From Candidatus Brocadiia bacterium (lineage in GTDB: Bacteria > Planctomycetota > MHYJ01 > JACQXL01): a DNA stretch of 5,949 nucleotides. Position numbers and translations under genes: made by a program. Below, piece by piece: positions 5,909 through 5,949 of this stretch; positions within the stretch are counted from its first letter, which is position 1; every line of letters starts with the position of its first letter. The stretch spans positions 1-5,949 of the forward strand of contig JAGUXD010000082.1 of assembly GCA_020062035.1 (NCBI GenBank), read 5' to 3'. Below the pieces are notes generated by a model. The model had not been told where the DNA came from, searched no databases, and worked only from the letters and a program-made list of their open reading frames with translations.

Positions 5909-5949
5909 AACCAATGGATATCCCCATAGCCACCCACACTTTTGTCGGA

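Larger units (their letters stand above)
5691..5912. repeat. Nested inverted-repeat element with three tiers of arms
   Basis: Outer arms of 20 identical bases lie at 5691-5710 and 5893-5912. Middle arms of 13 identical bases (GGAGGGCGAAAAC and its reverse complement) lie at 5740-5752 and 5868-5880. Inner arms of 14 bases lie at 5780-5793 and 5807-5820. All three pairs are perfect. The spacers do not match: 29 bases separate the outer and middle arms on the left but only 12 on the right, so the left and right halves look like diverged inverted copies of one unit rather than one long perfect palindrome. It may be a MITE-like or other repeated intergenic element. No transposase gene and no clear target-site duplication is seen. 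Confidence 0.75.

Noticed and set aside
5662..5949. Extension of the inverted repeat outward to 5662-5684 and 5927-5949
   Set aside because: An ungapped comparison gives only about 14 of 23 identical bases, and the distances to the 20-base arms differ by 8 bases. It could be an older part of the duplication, but chance is not excluded.

Overview
The window suggests an uncultured, AT-rich Gram-negative-type (diderm) bacterium. Two proteins carry lipoprotein signal peptides, one of them resembling the outer-membrane assembly factor BamD, and the window holds what looks like a sigma-54 promoter sequence. A poorly studied candidate phylum such as WOR-3 or Cloacimonadota would fit, because large DUF5117-type protease lipoproteins occur in lineages like these. 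The sequence alone does not settle the taxonomy.

Positions 1-4021 hold three genes on the minus strand, read from right to left with no gaps: a large zinc metalloprotease lipoprotein (1433-4021), the recombination mediator RecO (615-1436), and a TPR/BamD-like lipoprotein that runs off the left edge (1-627). The protease and recO overlap by 4 bases (ATGA), and recO and the lipoprotein gene overlap by 13, so they are very likely one translationally coupled operon. Two of the three products are envelope proteins and one is a DNA-repair factor, so their grouping is not explained by a shared pathway.

A 54-base divergent promoter region (4022-4075) separates this operon from two translation genes on the plus strand: rplT (ribosomal protein L20, 4076-4426) and pheS (phenylalanyl-tRNA synthetase alpha chain, 4449-5498). 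Their usual partners, infC and rpmI upstream and pheT downstream, are not next to them.

The last 451 bases (5499-5949) hold no convincing gene but are rich in structure. Two identical 20-base arms in inverted orientation each contain a full match to the sigma-54 -24/-12 promoter consensus, and they point at each other. Inside them lie two inverted copies of a 13-base box resembling a ribosome-binding leader, and at the centre is a GC-rich 14-bp hairpin. This nested element is the most unusual part of the window. It may be a mobile or repeated intergenic cassette, a pair of promoters whose genes have been lost, or a regulatory device with convergent transcription.
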